Shown: positions 7,382 to 14,760, counted from the stretch's first letter. The stretch: DNA of 24,748 nucleotides from CADCTB01 sp036269435 (GCA_036269435.1 DATASA010000094.1:1-24748); one strand, 5' to 3'. Notes: generated by a model from the sequence alone, not told the origin. Translations and numbers: made by a program.

Positions 7382-7387
7382 TACCAT
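7382..7387 (+). promoter_or_regulatory. Candidate -10 box for the DUF4242 gene
   Basis: TACCAT fits TANNNT and would give a 5' UTR of roughly 38 nt containing the strong Shine-Dalgarno GAGGAGG before ATG 7432. No convincing -35 box is visible. Confidence 0.3.
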
Positions 7388-7431
7388 CCGCGCCTCGTCC
7401 GCCCGGTGCGGACCCATTGAGGAGGCGACGC

Positions 7432-7683
7432 ATGCCACTGTTCATGGACGTGCACCAGAAGGTCGAGGGGCTGACCGCGGACGCCGTCGCAGGAGCGCAT
7501 CAGCGGGACCTGGAGGTCCAGAGCAAGCACGGCGTGAACTACCTGAAGTACTGGTTCGACGAAGGGTCGGGCAAGGTCTTCTGCCTCGTCGAGGCGCCGA
7601 GCGCCGAGGCTGCCGCCGACGTGCACCGCGAGGCCCACGGGCTGCTCGCCGACGACATCACCGAGGTACGAGAGGGCGCCTGA
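7432..7683 (+). CDS. DUF4242 family protein (SCO4226-like ferredoxin-fold, possible nickel binding)
   Basis: An 83-residue protein starting MPLFMDVHQKVEGLTADAV, with the DUF4242 pattern: an N-terminal strand ending in DxH, a helix with AHQRDLEVQ, the KYWFDEGSGKVFCLVEAPSAEAA core, and a final AAADVHREAHGLLADDITEV segment. Histidines 8, 23, 33, 65 and 69 and Cys51 are candidate metal ligands. A Streptomyces member (SCO4226) has been described as nickel-binding; the role of others is unknown. It is cytoplasmic and full length for the family. The Shine-Dalgarno GAGGAGG lies about 7 nt before ATG 7432, one of the clearest in the window. A hairpin follows, so it is probably transcribed alone. Confidence 0.85.
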   Translation: MPLFMDVHQKVEGLTADAVAGAHQRDLEVQSKHGVNYLKYWFDEGSGKVFCLVEAPSAEAAADVHREAHGLLADDITEVREGA

Positions 7684-7688
7684 CCCTT

Positions 7689-7721
7689 CGCAGAGCCGGA
7701 CGTCGGCCCAGCCGCTCTGCG
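7689..7721 (+). terminator. Hairpin after the DUF4242 gene
   Basis: An 8-bp perfect stem (CGCAGAGC 7689-7696 with GCTCTGCG 7714-7721) encloses a 17-nt loop, starting 6 nt after the stop codon. No T-run follows. A second 8-bp inverted repeat (7741-7748 with 7763-7770) lies just downstream. Position suggests termination. Confidence 0.4.
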
Positions 7722-7784
7722 CCGTACACCCTCGTCAGCACGGGCGGCGTGCCGCCACGGGAGCCGCCCGGCGCCTGACGGCGT

Positions 7785-7790
7785 TAGCGT
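7785..7790 (+). promoter_or_regulatory. -10 box of a probable leaderless promoter
   Basis: TAGCGT fits TANNNT and is followed by exactly 7 nt and then ATG 7798. No Shine-Dalgarno is present, so the transcript of the small membrane protein is likely leaderless. No -35 box seen. Confidence 0.5.
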
Positions 7791-7797
7791 CTGGCGC

Positions 7798-8055
7798 ATG
7801 GGATTGCTCTCGTGGATCGTCGTCGGCCTCGTGGCCGCGTGGATCGGCGGCATGATCGCGGGCAATCCGCGCGAGGGCTGCCTGACCAAGCTCGTCGTGG
7901 GCGTGGCCGGCGCCTTGATCGGCGGTGCGCTGGCCCGCGCCGCGGGCTACAGCGGCATCACCCGGTTCGGGCTCCGATCGGTGTTGCTCGCCGCGCTGGG
8001 TGCCACCCTCCTGTTGCTCGCCCTCCGGGCCTTGGAGGGTCGCGGTCGGTCCTGA
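7798..8055 (+). CDS. GlsB/YeaQ/YmgE-type (transglycosylase-associated) small membrane protein
   Basis: An 85-residue, very hydrophobic protein with segments at about 4-22, 29-49 and 60-78. The GLLSWIVVGLVAAWIGGMI start and the GVAGALIGGALA glycine-zipper segment are those of the transglycosylase-associated protein family (GlsB/YeaQ/YmgE), inner-membrane proteins linked in some species to general stress; their biochemical role is unresolved. Start ATG 7798 is supported by the TANNNT box 7 nt upstream. The TGA stop overlaps an ATG (TGATG, 8053-8057), but that ATG is out of frame with the dehydrogenase that follows. Confidence 0.85.
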   Translation: MGLLSWIVVGLVAAWIGGMIAGNPREGCLTKLVVGVAGALIGGALARAAGYSGITRFGLRSVLLAALGATLLLLALRALEGRGRS

Positions 8056-8076
8056 TGCAGCGGGGTATCGTTCCGC

Positions 8077-9270
8077 ATCGGGGCCTTCAGTCGGGATGTC
8101 GTCGTCATCGGGGGGTGCGGGCGAGTCGGTCTTCCACTCGGCCTCGCCTTCGCCGACCGCGGCCTGCGAGTAACGCTTTTCGACCTCAACCCGGTCGCGG
8201 TGGCCCGGGTGAACGACGGCGTCCTGCCGTTCGACGAGCCGGGCGCGGCCGAGGTGCTGGCCCGCGTCGGCGGCCGTGCGCTCGACGCCAGCACCGACCC
8301 TGCGTGCGTGGCCGAAGCCGAGCACGTCGTCATCGTCGTCGGCACGCCGGTCGACGAGCACCTGAACCCCGAGCCCCAGGCGGTCCCCGACGCGGTGGCG
8401 GCGGTCGCCGATCACCTGCGCGACGGCCAGCTCCTGGTCTTGCGCAGCACGCTGTACCCGGGGGTCACCGCCCTGGTCGAGCGGCTGGTCGGCGGCTTCG
8501 GCAAGGAGGTCGACGTCGCGTTCTGCCCCGAGCGCATCGCCGAGGGCAAGGCCATGACGGAGCTGTACGAACTGCCCCAACTGGTGGCGGCCCGCACGGA
8601 CCAGGCGATGGAACGCTCGGCCAAGCTCTTCCGGACGCTCACGGCCGACGTCGTGCCGCTGACGCCGGAGGAGGCCGAGCTGGCCAAGCTGTTCACCAAC
8701 ACCTGGCGCTACATCCGCTTCGCCATCGCCAACCAGCTCTACATGATCGCCAACGACTTCGGGCTCGACTTCGAACGCATCCGGGGCGCCATGGCCTACG
8801 ACTACCCGAGAGCCGCCGACCTGCCCGGCGCCGGGTTCGCCGCCGGACCGTGCCTGCTGAAGGACACCATGCAGTTGGCCGCCTTCAACAACAACAACTT
8901 CACCCTCGGCCACGCGGCGATGATGGTCAACGAGGGCCTGCCTCTCTACGTCGTCCACCGCCTGGAGCAGCAGTACGACCTGGCGGAGATGTCGATCGGG
9001 ATCCTCGGCATGGGCTTCAAGGCCGAGTCCGACGACCCTCGCTCCAGCCTCAGCTACAAGCTCAAGCGCATCCTGCGGTTCAAGGCCGCCGAGGTCCTCA
9101 CGACGGATCCCTACGTGACCTCCGACCCCGACCTGCGGCCCCTGGACGAGGTGCTGGCGCGAGCGGACCTCCTCGTCGTCGGCGCTCCCCACCGGGTGTA
9201 CGCCGACCTGTCGCCGACCCAGCCGGTGGTCGACATCTGGGACCTGTACGGCAACGGGGTGGCCGTGTGA
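8077..9270 (+). CDS. Nucleotide-sugar dehydrogenase (UDP-Glc/ManNAc DH family); start codon non-canonical or frame disturbed
   Basis: The enzyme oxidises the C6 alcohol of a UDP-sugar to a uronate with two NAD+. The conserved N-terminus DVVVIGGCGRVGLPLG (from 8095), including the GxGxxG loop, is in frame, but from the upstream stop at 8055 until GTG 8200 there is no ATG, GTG or TTG. I place the start provisionally at ATC 8077, six codons before the family's first strand and 5 nt after a TATCGT -10-like box. Further motifs: VGTPVDEHLNP, LRSTLYPGVT, FCPERIAEG, LAKLFTNTWRYIRFAIANQ, GFAAGPCLLKDT with catalytic Cys (about 259) and Lys, and GILGMGFKAESDD. Numbered from 8077 it has 397 residues, near normal length. 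A one-base insertion in a G-run after the ATG at 8055 is the other explanation. It opens a three-gene glycan module. Confidence 0.9.
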   Translation: MGAFSRDVVVIGGCGRVGLPLGLAFADRGLRVTLFDLNPVAVARVNDGVLPFDEPGAAEVLARVGGRALDASTDPACVAEAEHVVIVVGTPVDEHLNPEPQAVPDAVAAVADHLRDGQLLVLRSTLYPGVTALVERLVGGFGKEVDVAFCPERIAEGKAMTELYELPQLVAARTDQAMERSAKLFRTLTADVVPLTPEEAELAKLFTNTWRYIRFAIANQLYMIANDFGLDFERIRGAMAYDYPRAADLPGAGFAAGPCLLKDTMQLAAFNNNNFTLGHAAMMVNEGLPLYVVHRLEQQYDLAEMSIGILGMGFKAESDDPRSSLSYKLKRILRFKAAEVLTTDPYVTSDPDLRPLDEVLARADLLVVGAPHRVYADLSPTQPVVDIWDLYGNGVAV

Positions 9271-10022
9271 CCGAGTCGTGCGCGCCGCGGGTGTCGGTGG
9301 TCATCCCGGCCCACGACGAGGGCGAAGGCATCGTCGCCTGCCTCGACCGCGTCTTCGAGGCGGTCGCCCTCCCCTGCGAGATCCTCGTCGTCTTCGACGC
9401 CCTCGACGACACCACCATCCCGTACCTGGAGAAGTACGCGGCGTCGGAGCCGCGGCTCGTCCCGACGCTGAACACCTACGGCCGGGGCCCGGCCGACGCG
9501 CTGCGCTTCGGGGTCGACCAGGCCCGGGCCCCCGTCGTGGTGGTCACCATGGCCGACGGCTGCGACGACCCCCAGCAGATCGACGCCCTGGCCCGGCTGG
9601 TCGAGCGAGGCGTGGTGGTGGCGGCCGCCTCCCGCTACTCCCGAGGCGGCCAGCAGGTCGGGGTCCCGACGTTGAAGCGGGCCATGTCGAAGTCGGCCGG
9701 GCTGACGCTGCACTGGTTCGCCCGCGTCGGCACCCACGACGCCACCAACTCTTTCAAGGCGTACTCGAAGGCGTTCGTGCAGGAGGTCGGCATCCAGTCC
9801 GACGCCGGCTTCGAGATGGGGATCGAGCTGGTGGCCAAGGCCCGACGCCTGCGGCGGCCGGTGGCCGAGCTGCCGACGATCTGGCTCGACCGCACCGCGG
9901 GCGTGTCCAGCTTCAAGACGGCGGCCTGGCTGTCACGCTACCTGCGCTGGTACGTGCTCGCCTTCGGCCCCAAGCTGACGGTGGAGGAGCTCAGACGGCG
10001 TACCGGAAGGACGATGCAGTGA
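9267..10022 (+). CDS. Family 2 glycosyltransferase with atypical metal motif
   Basis: A 251-residue GT-A protein, starting at GTG that shares GTGA with the dehydrogenase stop. VSVVIPAHDEGEGIVACLDRV opens the fold (quoted across residues 9-29), FDALDDTT (43-50) replaces the usual VDDGSTDGT, and MADGCDDPQQ (95-104) stands where DPM-type enzymes have DADLQHP. The second half keeps the DPM-like layout: an RYSRGG segment, THDATNSFKAYSK, GFEMGIELVAKARR and LPTIWLDR. It presumably transfers a sugar, perhaps the uronate made by its neighbour, to a lipid carrier; that is inference. The stop shares GTGA with the next gene. No membrane segment is evident beyond a mildly hydrophobic C-terminus. Confidence 0.88.
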   Translation: MTESCAPRVSVVIPAHDEGEGIVACLDRVFEAVALPCEILVVFDALDDTTIPYLEKYAASEPRLVPTLNTYGRGPADALRFGVDQARAPVVVVTMADGCDDPQQIDALARLVERGVVVAAASRYSRGGQQVGVPTLKRAMSKSAGLTLHWFARVGTHDATNSFKAYSKAFVQEVGIQSDAGFEMGIELVAKARRLRRPVAELPTIWLDRTAGVSSFKTAAWLSRYLRWYVLAFGPKLTVEELRRRTGRTMQ

Positions 10023-11044
10023 GCAGGGTGCTGGTCAGCGGGGCGGCGGGTTTCATCGGCGGCTACGTCGTGGAGGAGCTGCTGCGGCGGGGCCACACCG
10101 TCGTGGGGCTGGACAACTTCTCCAAGTACGGGCCGGTGACGAAGTCCTTCGACGGCCATCCGGACTACACGCTGATCGAGGGCGACGCCCGCGACGTCGA
10201 GCTGCTGACCGGCCTCCTCGCCGACTGCGACCACTTCATCGCCGGTGCCGCGCTGATCGGCGGCATCTCCTACTTCCACGCCTACGCCTACGACCTGCTG
10301 GCGGCGAACGAGCGCATCACCGCGGCCAGCTGCGACGCAGCCATCGCCGCCCACCGTGCCGGCCGGCTGGCCAAGGTGACGTACCTGTCGTCGTCCATGG
10401 TCTTCGAGTCGGCCGACTCGTGGCCGTCGTACGAGGGCCAGCAGCGCGTGGTGCCGCCGCCGCTTTCGTCGTACGGCTTCCAGAAGTTGGCCGTCGAGTA
10501 CTTCGCCAAGGCGGCGTGGGACCAGTACAGGCTTCCCTACACCATCGTCCGGCCCTTCAACTGCGTGGGCGTGGGCGAGGGCCGGGCCCTCGGCGAGGTC
10601 GAGGTCCTCTCGGGGAACGTGAAGCTGGCCATGAGCCACGTCGTGCCGGACCTCGTCCAGAAGGTGCTCAAGGGCCAGGACCCGCTGCACGTGCTGGGCG
10701 ACGGCTCGCAGATCCGCCACTACACCTACGGCGGCGACCTGGCCCGGGGCATCGTCGCGGCCATGGAGCACCCCGCGGCGACCAACGAGGACTTCAACCT
10801 GTCGACGGCGGACTCCACCACCGTGCTCGAGCTGGCCGAGGCGATCTGGCGCAAGATCAAGCGCCCGGACGTGCCCTTCCGCTACGTCTCCGACCCGCCC
10901 TTCGAGTACGACGTCCAGCGGCGGGTCCCGGCGACCGACAAGGCGGCGCGGGTGCTCGGCTTCGAGGCCACGACGTCGCTCGACGACATCCTCGACGAGG
11001 TCGTTCCCTGGATCGCCGCCGCGGTGGAGACCGGCGCCATCTAG
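10019..11044 (+). CDS. NAD-dependent epimerase/dehydratase (extended SDR)
   Basis: A 341-residue SDR with GAAGFIG (8-14), Asp32 for the NAD ribose, SSSMVFES (124-131) and the catalytic pair in YGFQK (Tyr152, Lys156). The C-terminal part contains FNCVGVGE, HVLGDGSQIRHYTYGGDLARG and FNLSTADSTTVLELAE, i.e. a sugar-binding domain of GalE/GDP-mannose epimerase style. The segment around 75-100 (GAALIGGISYFHAYAYDLL) differs from GalE's HLAA-type loop and is closer to SDRs acting on modified or C6-oxidised sugars, so its substrate may be the product of the dehydrogenase two genes upstream. GTG start with GTGA overlap; it ends the module with TAG. Confidence 0.88.
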   Translation: MSRVLVSGAAGFIGGYVVEELLRRGHTVVGLDNFSKYGPVTKSFDGHPDYTLIEGDARDVELLTGLLADCDHFIAGAALIGGISYFHAYAYDLLAANERITAASCDAAIAAHRAGRLAKVTYLSSSMVFESADSWPSYEGQQRVVPPPLSSYGFQKLAVEYFAKAAWDQYRLPYTIVRPFNCVGVGEGRALGEVEVLSGNVKLAMSHVVPDLVQKVLKGQDPLHVLGDGSQIRHYTYGGDLARGIVAAMEHPAATNEDFNLSTADSTTVLELAEAIWRKIKRPDVPFRYVSDPPFEYDVQRRVPATDKAARVLGFEATTSLDDILDEVVPWIAAAVETGAI

Positions 11045-11073
11045 AGAAGCTGACGGTTTTCCGGCCTGTCCGC

Positions 11074-11101
11074 TCAAGGCGCCGGGCCCGTGCGCCGATG
11101 A
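11074..11101 (+). promoter_or_regulatory. FliA/WhiG (sigma-28)-type promoter before the hybrid kinase
   Basis: TCAA (11074-11077), a 16-nt GC-rich spacer, and GCCGATGA (11094-11101) match the sigma-28 pattern TAAA-N15/16-GCCGATAA, in the TCAA form I associate with actinobacterial flagellar genes. It lies 51 nt before the kinase ATG, in a noncoding gap. The only base mismatches to the classical form are one in the -35 and one in the -10. Confidence 0.55.
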
Positions 11102-11152
11102 ACCCTGTGGAGGCGTCCCGGCCGGGGACGTCCTGCCTCGGGGGCGGTTTGC

Positions 11153-14062
11153 ATGCGCACAGGACGTGACGACCATGGCGGGGTGGACCTTGGCAGCGCC
11201 GCGTCCCGAACATCGACCCACGGGCGTCACCGCCGCCGGATGCGGTGGCTCTCGCTGGTCTTTCTCGCCGTCCTGACCGTCGGCAGCGTGGTGTCGGCCT
11301 GGACGGTCAAGGGTGTCGTGCGCGATCAGGAGCGCGGCCTGCTGAAGGAACGGGCCGCGGAGGTCAACCTGGTCCTGGGCAGCCTCATCTCCAGCGTGCA
11401 GTCCCGCCTCACCCTGGTCGGCACCGTCGCCCGTACGAGCGACGAGTCGGCACAGAGCTTCGCCGCCGCCGCGTCGGCCGGCGACCGGGGCGTCGTCGCC
11501 GTGGCCCTGCTGCGGCCCACGGGCGACGGCTTCGTGGTCGACCTCGCCGCCGGCGCCGGCATGGCCGTCGGCCAGACCGTCACCGGGCCCCGGGCCGACG
11601 CCATGCGTCGCGCCCTGCAGGTACCGACGGTGGTCAGTACCCCCGTGATGTCCGAAGGTGGCATGCAGACGCTCGGGTTCGCCCTCGGCCCGCCGGCCGC
11701 GCCCGCGGGCACCGTGGTCTACCGCGAGAGCGCGATCAAGCCGTCGGCGACGTCGTCGAGCGCCTCCTCCCCGTTCTCCGAGCTGGAGGGCTCGCTGTAC
11801 GCCTCCCCCCGCCCGGACCCCACCCAGCTCGTCATCACCAGCGCCCAAGCCGGACGACCGACGCCCTACCTCGGCACGCTCGAACTGCCCTTCGCCGCCG
11901 GCGACAGCCACTGGCTGCTGACGGTCGCATCCCAGAAGCCGCTGGTCGGCTCGCTCGTCGCCCGTTCGCCCCAGGTCATCCTCTGCCTGGGTCTGCTGCT
12001 GTCGGTGGTGATCTTCGGGGTCATGGACGCCATGGCCCGGCGGCGCGACTACGCCCTCGCCCTGGTGGACGACCGCACGGCCGAGCTGCAGGATTCGCTG
12101 GCGTCCCTCAAGGCCGCGCAGGAGCAGGCGGTGGAGGCCTCGCGCCTCAAGTCCCAGTTCCTCGCCAACATGAGCCACGAGATCCGTACGCCGCTCAACG
12201 GCGTGATCGGGATGTCCGGCCTCCTTCTCGACACCGATCTGGACGCCGACCAGCGGGAGTTCGCGCTCACGGCACGGCGGTCCGGCGAAGCCCTCCTCGA
12301 GATCATCAACGACATCCTCGACTTCTCCAAGATCGAGGCGGGTCGTCTGGAACTCGAGATTTCCGACTTCGACCTCCGCCAGGTGGTGGAGGGCGTCGCC
12401 GAGCTGCTGGCCCCGCTGGCCCAGCAGAAGGGGCTCGAGCTGGTCGCGGTGACCGAGCCGGACGTCCCCAAACTGGTGTCCGGTGACCTCGGCCGGATCC
12501 GCCAGGTCCTCACCAACCTGGTCAGCAACGGCATCAAGTTCACCGATCGGGGCGAGATCGTCGTGACCGTGCGAGCTGCGGGCGACGCGCCCGATCTGGT
12601 CCGGTTCGACGTGCGCGACACCGGCGTCGGCATCGCCCCCGGCGACCAGGAGCGCCTGTTCGAGTCGTTCGCCCAGGCCGACCCCTCGACGACCCGCCGC
12701 TACGGCGGTACCGGCCTCGGCCTGGCCATCTCCAAGCACCTGGTGCAGGTCATGGGGGGCGACATCGGGGTCGACAGCGCCGTCGGCACGGGAAGCACGT
12801 TCTGGTTCACCGCCGCCCTGGCCGGCCGTCCCGAGCCGGCGCCGCCGGCAGTGGAGCGCCAGTCGCTTCGTGGGGTGTCCGCCCTGATCGTCGACGACAA
12901 CGCAACCAACCGTCTCATCCTCGAGCGCCAGCTCGCCGGGCGTGGGATCGTCACCACCACCGCGGCGGACGCCGCCGCCGCTCTGGCGACCCTGCAGCAG
13001 GCGGCCGCGGCGGGGACGTTGCCCGACGTGGCTCTCTTCGACGTGCAGATGCCCGGGATGGACGGCTGGGAGCTGGCCGCCGCGGTCGCAGAAGACCCTC
13101 GGTTGGACGGGGTGCGGATCGTCATGTTGACGTCGGCCGTCACGTCGCGCTCGGCGCCCGGCAACCCGGCCGCGGCGTCGTTGACCAAGCCCGTCCGCGA
13201 GGCGGAGCTGGTCGAGACGATCGCCACGGTCCTGTCCGTGCGGGCCGAGGCCGCCCCCACCCTTGTGCGGGCTCCCGGCCGCATGCGGTCGACGGCCGAC
13301 GGTGGTCGGGTCCTCGTCGCCGAGGACAACTCGGTCAACCAGAAGGTCGCGGCAGCCATGCTGAAGCACCTCGGCTACCGGGTGGACGTGGTGGCCGACG
13401 GCCGCGAGGCGGTCCAGGCCGTGGGCCGGGTCGCCTACGCCGCCGTGCTCATGGACTGCCAGATGCCGGAGATGAACGGCTACGAGGCTTCGGCCGAGAT
13501 CCGCCGGCAGGAACGGGACGGGCACCGGGTGCCGATCGTCGCTGTCACCGCGTCGGCGATCAAGGGCGACGAGGACCGTTGCCTGGACGCCGGGATGGAC
13601 GCGTACGTGACCAAGCCGGTCACCGTCGAGACGCTCGGTGCGGTGCTGTCCCGGCTGATCGACGCCGGGCCGGATCGGGACGGCCAGGACGTCGCCGTGC
13701 TGGACCGGGCGACGCTCGACTGCCTGTGGGAGCTGGGCGGCGACTCGCCCGCGGTGCTGGCCGAGCTGGCCGAGGTGTTCATCCAGGGGGCGCCCGCCGA
13801 CATCGCGCTTCTCGCAGGGGCCGTGGCCAGAGTCGACCTCGAGGCGACCGCCCAGGCCGCCCACCGGTTGAAGGGCAGCTGTGCCGCGGTCGGGGCGACC
13901 AGGATGAGCCGGCTGGCCGCCGAGATCGAGGACGCGGCCCGGGACAACCGGTCGGAGGGCATCGCCGGCCCGGCCGCCCGGATCGAGCAGTCGTTCGAGG
14001 ACGTCCGCGGTGCCCTGCTGGCTGCGGCCGGGACCGCGGTGTCGCCGGCCAGAGGTCGCTGA
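11153..14062 (+). CDS. Hybrid sensor histidine kinase: TM-sensor-TM-HisKA-HATPase-REC-REC-Hpt
   Basis: The 969-residue membrane kinase has TM1 at about 31-50, an extracytoplasmic sensor of about 220 residues (CHASE-like in position, no motif recognised), and TM2 at about 273-295. A short coiled coil (about 300-330) precedes the HisKA box NMSHEIRTPLNG with His342. HATPase motifs follow: N-box around 451-463, DTGVGI (489-494) and YGGTGLGLAI (517-526). REC1 has the acidic pair Asp581/Asp582, phospho-Asp630, Thr660 and Lys679; REC2 has Glu724/Asp725, phospho-Asp768 and Lys821. A C-terminal Hpt carries His904 in AHRLKGSC. All phosphorelay residues are present, so signal could pass His342-Asp-His904 to a distant regulator; none is adjacent. 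ATG 11153 gives the longest protein; ATG 11240 would start at the first membrane segment. A sigma-28-like promoter precedes it. Confidence 0.95.
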   Translation: MRTGRDDHGGVDLGSAASRTSTHGRHRRRMRWLSLVFLAVLTVGSVVSAWTVKGVVRDQERGLLKERAAEVNLVLGSLISSVQSRLTLVGTVARTSDESAQSFAAAASAGDRGVVAVALLRPTGDGFVVDLAAGAGMAVGQTVTGPRADAMRRALQVPTVVSTPVMSEGGMQTLGFALGPPAAPAGTVVYRESAIKPSATSSSASSPFSELEGSLYASPRPDPTQLVITSAQAGRPTPYLGTLELPFAAGDSHWLLTVASQKPLVGSLVARSPQVILCLGLLLSVVIFGVMDAMARRRDYALALVDDRTAELQDSLASLKAAQEQAVEASRLKSQFLANMSHEIRTPLNGVIGMSGLLLDTDLDADQREFALTARRSGEALLEIINDILDFSKIEAGRLELEISDFDLRQVVEGVAELLAPLAQQKGLELVAVTEPDVPKLVSGDLGRIRQVLTNLVSNGIKFTDRGEIVVTVRAAGDAPDLVRFDVRDTGVGIAPGDQERLFESFAQADPSTTRRYGGTGLGLAISKHLVQVMGGDIGVDSAVGTGSTFWFTAALAGRPEPAPPAVERQSLRGVSALIVDDNATNRLILERQLAGRGIVTTTAADAAAALATLQQAAAAGTLPDVALFDVQMPGMDGWELAAAVAEDPRLDGVRIVMLTSAVTSRSAPGNPAAASLTKPVREAELVETIATVLSVRAEAAPTLVRAPGRMRSTADGGRVLVAEDNSVNQKVAAAMLKHLGYRVDVVADGREAVQAVGRVAYAAVLMDCQMPEMNGYEASAEIRRQERDGHRVPIVAVTASAIKGDEDRCLDAGMDAYVTKPVTVETLGAVLSRLIDAGPDRDGQDVAVLDRATLDCLWELGGDSPAVLAELAEVFIQGAPADIALLAGAVARVDLEATAQAAHRLKGSCAAVGATRMSRLAAEIEDAARDNRSEGIAGPAARIEQSFEDVRGALLAAAGTAVSPARGR

Positions 14063-14072
14063 CCGGGCGACG

Positions 14073-14759
14073 CTACGCCGGCGTGGGCACCGACCGGGCC
14101 ACGTCGAGGACCTGGCGGACGTAGTCGTCGGAGTGGTTGTAGTTCCACAGCGCGGCGGCCAGGCGGGCGGGATCGGCGCCGCCGTTGGCGCACAGGAGAC
14201 GGGCCGCGGCGTGCATGGCGTCGGCCGGATTCGTGACGTCGGCCACGCCGTCGCCGTCGCCGTCCACGCCGTACGCGGCCCACGTCGAGGGAAGGAACTG
14301 CATGGGACCGAGCGCCCCCGCGGTCGACGCCGCGCCGGACGCGCCCAGGCCGGTCTCCACCTCGCCGATGGCCAGCAGCACCGACGCCGGCAGGCCCGGG
14401 CAGGCGCCGGCGGCGTCCTGGGCGACGGGTACCCACGAGGCCGCGTCCCCGGGGAGGGGGGAGGCCGGGACGACGGACGCCGCGACGTCGGTGGCCGCGT
14501 GCGCCGGGGCCTGGGGTGACAGCGAGCCGGCGTGGGCGACCATGGCCGGACCGAGCACCGACGCCAGGCATGCGGCGACGAGCCTCACCGGCTGGCGTGA
14601 GATCTGCCTGCTCATGCGGGCCCAGAAGGGGAGCCCGGACGGCTCCGGCGACGCGGTTTTGGGGCGGCTTGGTTCCGGTCCGTCGACGGGCACGCCGGTG
14701 AACAGGTTCTCGATGGCGCTCCAGTACTTGACGTACCCCAACCGGACGCTTCGCAGCAG
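14073..14759 (-). CDS. Secreted lytic transglycosylase (SLT domain)
   Basis: The protein cleaves peptidoglycan glycan strands. The SLT domain covers the last 110 or so residues: LLAIGEVETGLG with the likely catalytic Glu, GALGPMQFLPSTWAAYGVDGDGDG, the NPADAMHAAARLLCANGG helix and ALWNYNHSDDYVRQVL. A signal peptide follows MSRQISRQPVRLVAACLASVL. Upstream of that ATG (14615) the same frame stays clearly coding (about 90% G/C third positions) back to an AAAGGAG at 14770-14764, where the first possible initiator is CTG 14759. The sequence AAAGGAGACGG-CTG parallels AAAGGGAGACGG-ATG of the surface protein gene at 19870, so I prefer CTG (228 residues). ATG 14615, TTG 14741 and GTG 14858 are alternatives. 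A 48-residue cytosolic extension before a signal peptide is unusual. It is 10 bp from the convergent kinase gene. Confidence 0.88.
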   Translation of the reverse strand: MLRSVRLGYVKYWSAIENLFTGVPVDGPEPSRPKTASPEPSGLPFWARMSRQISRQPVRLVAACLASVLGPAMVAHAGSLSPQAPAHAATDVAASVVPASPLPGDAASWVPVAQDAAGACPGLPASVLLAIGEVETGLGASGAASTAGALGPMQFLPSTWAAYGVDGDGDGVADVTNPADAMHAAARLLCANGGADPARLAAALWNYNHSDDYVRQVLDVARSVPTPA

Positions 14760-14760
14760 C

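Noticed and set aside
7281..7431. Additional small gene between the CGCC and DUF4242 genes
   Set aside because: No frame with a start, ribosome site and consistent codon bias; only the candidate -10 box at 7382-7387 stands out.
9938..13864. Open frame of about 1300 codons on the minus strand across the glycan module and the kinase
   Set aside because: It mirrors strongly coding plus-strand genes with recognised domains. Its translation is low-complexity Gly/Arg/His/Val-rich, as expected from antisense of GC-rich codons.
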